Shown piece by piece: positions 63,678 to 64,000 of a stretch of DNA of 64,000 nucleotides. The notes below the pieces were generated by a model that was not told the DNA's origin, made no database searches, and saw only the letters and a program-made list of their open reading frames with translations. The DNA comes from Mucilaginibacter paludis DSM 18603 (lineage in GTDB: Bacteria > Bacteroidota > Bacteroidia > Sphingobacteriales > Sphingobacteriaceae), in contig NZ_CM001403.1 of assembly GCF_000166195.2 (NCBI RefSeq), positions 3,924,432-3,988,431 on the forward strand. Reading direction: 5' to 3'. How positions within the stretch are numbered: position 1 is the stretch's first letter; each line of letters starts with the position of its first letter. A program made the position numbers and the translations under genes.

Positions 63678-64000
63678 ATGAAAAAGACAATATTAATAAC
63701 AGGTGCTTCATCCGGGTTTGGTAAAGAGGCCGCTAAATTATTTCACATTAATGGATGGAATGTGATCGCTACGATGCGTTCGCCGGAAAAAGAAGTTGAA
63801 CTGTCCGCGTTGACTGATGTTTTGATCTGCAAATTGGATGTTACTGATCAGCTCAGCATAGAAAGCGCGGTAGCAGCGGGCATTGAGAAATTTGGCCGGA
63901 TAGATGTATTGGTGAACAATGCGGGCTATGGTGCATTGGGTGCGCTGGAGGCCGCAACCGCAGACCAGACCAAACAACAGTTCGATGTCAATTTTTTCGG
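63678..64000 (+). CDS. Short-chain dehydrogenase/reductase (partial, 5' part)
   Basis: The frame starts MKKTILITGASSGFGKEAAKLF and is cut by the window end after 107 residues. The NAD(P)-binding motif TGASSGFG, the D of KLDVTDQ and the NNAGYG motif identify a classical SDR oxidoreductase. The active-site Tyr-Lys lies beyond the window. Substrate unknown. It is the first ordinary chromosomal gene outside the element. Confidence 0.92.
   Translation, partial: MKKTILITGASSGFGKEAAKLFHINGWNVIATMRSPEKEVELSALTDVLICKLDVTDQLSIESAVAAGIEKFGRIDVLVNNAGYGALGALEAATADQTKQQFDVNFF

Overview
The window reads as a chromosome of a Sphingobacteriaceae-type Bacteroidota (Mucilaginibacter or Pedobacter kind). The reasons are the TonB receptors with STN domains paired with ECF sigma/FecR pairs, conjugation genes of the Bacteroides CTnDOT type (TraE, F, G, I, J, K, L, M, RteC), TAnnTTTG-type -7 promoter boxes, and few Shine-Dalgarno sites. 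Almost the whole window is accessory DNA stacked at a proline tRNA attachment site.

Layout. (1) 1-8,477 is a decayed older island. It holds the tail of an unknown gene, an unknown gene cut by an IS21-family element (about 1,540-4,109), a type IIG restriction-modification gene that has lost its 3' end, and, fused to it in the opposite direction, a tyrosine recombinase that has also lost its catalytic end. (2) At 8,478-8,522 lies the 3' half of a tRNA-Pro(GGG) gene. Its last bases (GCCATCCCGACTTAA) recur at 63,302-63,316 just before a terminator. I take these as the two ends of an integrative conjugative element (ICE) of about 54.8 kb, with shared integrase arm-like repeats just inside each end. 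(3) 8,832-14,989 holds the integrase, a small HTH protein, a candidate oriT, a MobC-like accessory protein, a relaxase and a coupling protein. (4) 15,104-39,396 is cargo: a roughly 12 kb module present twice in tandem. Each copy has an ECF sigma factor, FecR anti-sigma, STN-type TonB receptor, three lipoproteins (the second DUF4397-like, the third DUF5689-like), three very small proteins, a structured non-coding segment with a 14-bp pseudoknot, a GNAT acetyltransferase and a membrane-bound LuxR-type regulator. The copies have diverged unevenly, and each carries one different frameshifted gene. (5) 39,655-50,387 is the transfer region (RteC, TraE to TraM; no TraN seen). (6) 50,427-54,722 holds ICE housekeeping genes (DUF3945-like, histone H1-like, DUF932 and small proteins). 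(7) 55,012-63,026 is a defence island: a GmrSD-like DUF262/DUF1524 nuclease, a GIY-YIG protein, a HEPN-like protein with an RN-x3-H motif, and then a tight four-gene operon (SIR2-like, membrane protein, PD-(D/E)XK nuclease, degenerate nuclease-like protein) that matches no defence system I can name. (8) After the right attachment site, ordinary chromosome resumes with a short-chain dehydrogenase.

How it fits together. The integrase, RteC-like regulator, relaxosome and Tra channel would move the element. The duplicated receptor modules look like two cell-surface signalling/uptake systems, in which ligand binding by the receptor releases the sigma factor through FecR. The right-end cluster probably protects the host from phage. 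The two strongest candidates for something undescribed are the SIR2-membrane-nuclease operon (58,041-63,026) and the conserved pseudoknotted RNA element present in both modules (25,096-25,246 and 37,716-37,866).
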